Assembly: GCA_030539165.1 (NCBI GenBank)
Contig: JAUNSO010000022.1
Span: 1 to 41,539, forward strand
Source of the DNA: a bacterium
GTDB lineage: Bacteria > Bacillota > Clostridia > Lachnospirales > Lachnospiraceae
Length of the DNA: 41,539 bases
Direction of reading: 5' to 3'
In this document: positions 39,967-41,539 of the stretch, piece after piece
How the letters are laid out: every line of letters begins with the position of its first letter
How positions within the stretch are numbered: the stretch's first letter is position 1
The notes under the pieces: model-generated
The model's database searches: none
Seen by the model: only the letters and a program-made list of their open reading frames with translations
Told to the model about the DNA's origin: nothing
Program-made: the position numbers and the translations under genes

Positions 39967-41442
39967 TTAGTATTGCTTTTTTTGTTTTTTAACCGGCTCG
40001 CTAGTCAGATCTACACCCAGTCTCTTAAATGTCTTGATATCTACCTCAGACAGCATAACGGAGGTGTGTACCTGACATCCGCGCAGCTTCGGCAGCTGCT
40101 CCAGCGCTGTCTTTGCCTTTTGGTCTGTCAGACCGGACATACTCAGTGCCACCAATACTTCATCTGTGTGCAGACGTGGGTTCTTTCCACCCAGATACTT
40201 TACTTTCAGTTCCTGTATCGGTTCTATGGCTGATGCAGGTATCAGATGAGTATCATGCTCGACATTGCCCAGATATTTTAATGCATTCAATAATAATGCC
40301 GCAGAAGCTCCCAGCAGATCCGTTGTCTTGGATGTAATGATATGACCATCCTGCAGCTCGATTGCAGCTGTAGGAACACCCAGCTTTGCTGCTCGTTCCT
40401 TCGCCGCAACAGTCACCCTGCGGTCATCTGTCGTGATCTTTGCCTGATTCATCAAAAGCTCGATCTTGTAAATCTCGTTTTCATCGGCATCCTCATTTGC
40501 CAGCTTCTCCAAAGTCGCATAATAACGTCTGATGATTTCCATCTTGGATGCCTGACAGCATGCCTCATCATCAATGATACAGTTGCCTGCCATGTTGACA
40601 CCCATGTCAGTTGGCGATTTATAAGGATTCTCTCCATAGATGCCATCAAAGATTGCATTCAGTACGGGGAAAATCTCAATATCTCTATTGTAATTAACCG
40701 TTGTCTCACCATATGCCTCTAGGTGGAACGGGTCAATCATATTCACGTCATTCAGGTCAGCAGTAGCTGCTTCATATGCCAGATTAATCGGATGCTTAAG
40801 CGGGATGTTCCAGATTGGGAAGGTCTCGTATTTTGCATATCCTGCCTTGATTCCACGCTTGTTATCATGATACAGCTGTGACAGACAGGTCGCCATCTTG
40901 CCGCTGCCAGGTCCAGGAGCCGTCACAACCACAAGTGGTCTGGTCGTCTCTATATATTCATTCTTACCATATCCATCATCACTGACGATCAGAGGAATAT
41001 TCGAAGGATATCCTTCAATTGCATAATGCAGGTATACCTTCTTCTTCATTTTCTTTAACTTCTTCTTAAACTGGTCCGCAGCTGCCTGTCCTGCATAGTG
41101 TGTAATGACTACACTGCTGACATACAGGCCACGCTCAGTAAATTCATCCATCAGACGAAGCACATCTACATCATAGGTAATCCCCAGATCACCTCGCACT
41201 TTATTCTTTTCGATATCGGTCGCACTGATTACAATAACGATTTCTGCATCATCCGCCAGCTGCAGCAACATCTTCATCTTGGAATCCGGCTGAAAACCCG
41301 GCAGCACACGTGATGCGTGATAATCATCGAACAGCTTGCCTCCAAACTCCAAATACAGCTTGTCTCCAAACTTGCTGATTCGCTCCTTGATATGCTCAGA
41401 CTGCATCTTTACATATTTCTCGTTATCAAAACCCAATTTCAT
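39967..41442 (-). CDS. DUF1846 (UPF0371) family protein
   Basis: A 491-residue soluble protein matching the DUF1846/UPF0371 family throughout: GFDNEKYVKMQSEHIKERI, LYLEFGGKLFDDYHASRVLPGF, VVTAPGPGSGKMATCLSQLYHD, FPIWNIPLKHPINLAYEAAT and GVNMAGNCIIDDE. The GPGSGKMATCL segment looks like a P-loop, suggesting nucleotide binding. The biochemical function of the family is not established. The start ATG at 41442 has GGAGGGG 8 bases upstream; the frame to 41478 does not. It begins a possible two-gene unit with the small Cys-rich protein. Confidence 0.93.
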   Translation of the reverse strand: MKLGFDNEKYVKMQSEHIKERISKFGDKLYLEFGGKLFDDYHASRVLPGFQPDSKMKMLLQLADDAEIVIVISATDIEKNKVRGDLGITYDVDVLRLMDEFTERGLYVSSVVITHYAGQAAADQFKKKLKKMKKKVYLHYAIEGYPSNIPLIVSDDGYGKNEYIETTRPLVVVTAPGPGSGKMATCLSQLYHDNKRGIKAGYAKYETFPIWNIPLKHPINLAYEAATADLNDVNMIDPFHLEAYGETTVNYNRDIEIFPVLNAIFDGIYGENPYKSPTDMGVNMAGNCIIDDEACCQASKMEIIRRYYATLEKLANEDADENEIYKIELLMNQAKITTDDRRVTVAAKERAAKLGVPTAAIELQDGHIITSKTTDLLGASAALLLNALKYLGNVEHDTHLIPASAIEPIQELKVKYLGGKNPRLHTDEVLVALSMSGLTDQKAKTALEQLPKLRGCQVHTSVMLSEVDIKTFKRLGVDLTSEPVKKQKKQY

Positions 41443-41507
41443 TGTGCATTCCCCTCCGATGTATCGTTTCAATATCATAAAAACTCTTCTTTGATTTTAA
41501 CATATAT

Positions 41508-41537
41508 ATTTTAAATGTTCCATGGTTTATTTGTCGA
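41508..41537 (-). promoter_or_regulatory. Possible promoter of the DUF1846 gene
   Basis: TCGACA (41537-41532), 18 bases, TAAAAT (41513-41508), in AT-rich DNA about 65 bases before the start. The -35 lies 2 bases from the window edge. Confidence 0.4.
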
Positions 41538-41539
41538 TT

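Noticed and set aside
1..41539. Mobile elements, prophage, CRISPR arrays, tRNA or rRNA genes
   Set aside because: No transposase, integrase, spaced direct-repeat array, cloverleaf or rRNA segment was recognised on either strand.

Overview
The window looks like chromosome from a low-to-moderate GC anaerobic Firmicute, most likely a gut Lachnospiraceae-type Clostridium. The indicators are strong GGAGG ribosome sites, a YesM/YesN-type sensor pair, an NAD-linked [FeFe] hydrogenase trio, a Na+ decarboxylase beta/gamma pair, a DUF6472-like small protein and a UPF0371/DUF1846 protein. Genus cannot be assigned from sequence reading alone. There are no rRNA or tRNA genes, insertion sequences, prophage or CRISPR arrays. 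This is dense, ordinary chromosome with several unusual regulatory and operon arrangements.

Layout. (1) 1-6973, minus strand: a sugar sensing and uptake locus. A membrane-anchored sugar-binding protein, a YesM/LytS-type histidine kinase and a YesN-type response regulator overlap one another and are followed by a second sugar-binding lipoprotein. Next come a ChvE-like multiple-sugar binding lipoprotein and the first codons of its ABC ATPase, which runs off the left edge. (2) 6994-9033: ftsH with an acidic repetitive tail. (3) 9222-11742, plus strand: an MBOAT O-acyltransferase and an SGNH-like membrane-anchored partner. They are convergent with (4) 18707-11739, minus strand: a polysaccharide operon of a GT-C membrane protein, a processive GT2 synthase carrying six MshEN-like 24-residue motifs, a BcsB-like protein and a nucleotidyltransferase. 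Regions 3 and 4 together look like a cyclic-di-GMP-responsive, O-acylated exopolysaccharide system that is not a standard cellulose operon.

(5) 26098-18740, minus strand: a zinc-ribbon membrane protein, a TPM-domain protein, decarboxylase beta and a 52-residue gamma-like subunit, then hydC, hydB and hydA. No terminator is visible between this run and the polysaccharide genes, so a single transcript of up to about 14 kb is possible. (6) 26297-30036, minus strand: DegV, an ABC-F ATPase and a GNAT acetyltransferase, with clear sigma-A promoters in front of DegV and of GNAT.

(7) 30139-32680, plus strand: a phenylalanine pathway operon of aroF (DAHP synthase) and pheA (chorismate mutase/prephenate dehydratase). 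It is preceded by a 37-codon leader peptide with ten Phe codons and by mutually exclusive antiterminator and terminator hairpins, which amounts to a complete ribosome-mediated attenuator. (8) 32686-41537: a GreA-type factor, a small Ala/Glu-rich lipoprotein, a PAP2-like membrane protein and an envelope protein with bactofilin-like repeats. These are followed by a DUF4422 glycosyltransferase, a two-gene ABC exporter whose promoter is overlapped by a perfect 36-bp palindrome, a 58-residue Cys-rich protein and a DUF1846 protein.

All start sites were chosen from visible ribosome-binding sites and often differ from the longest open frame. Family names come from motif and fold recognition by eye. 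No database search was run.
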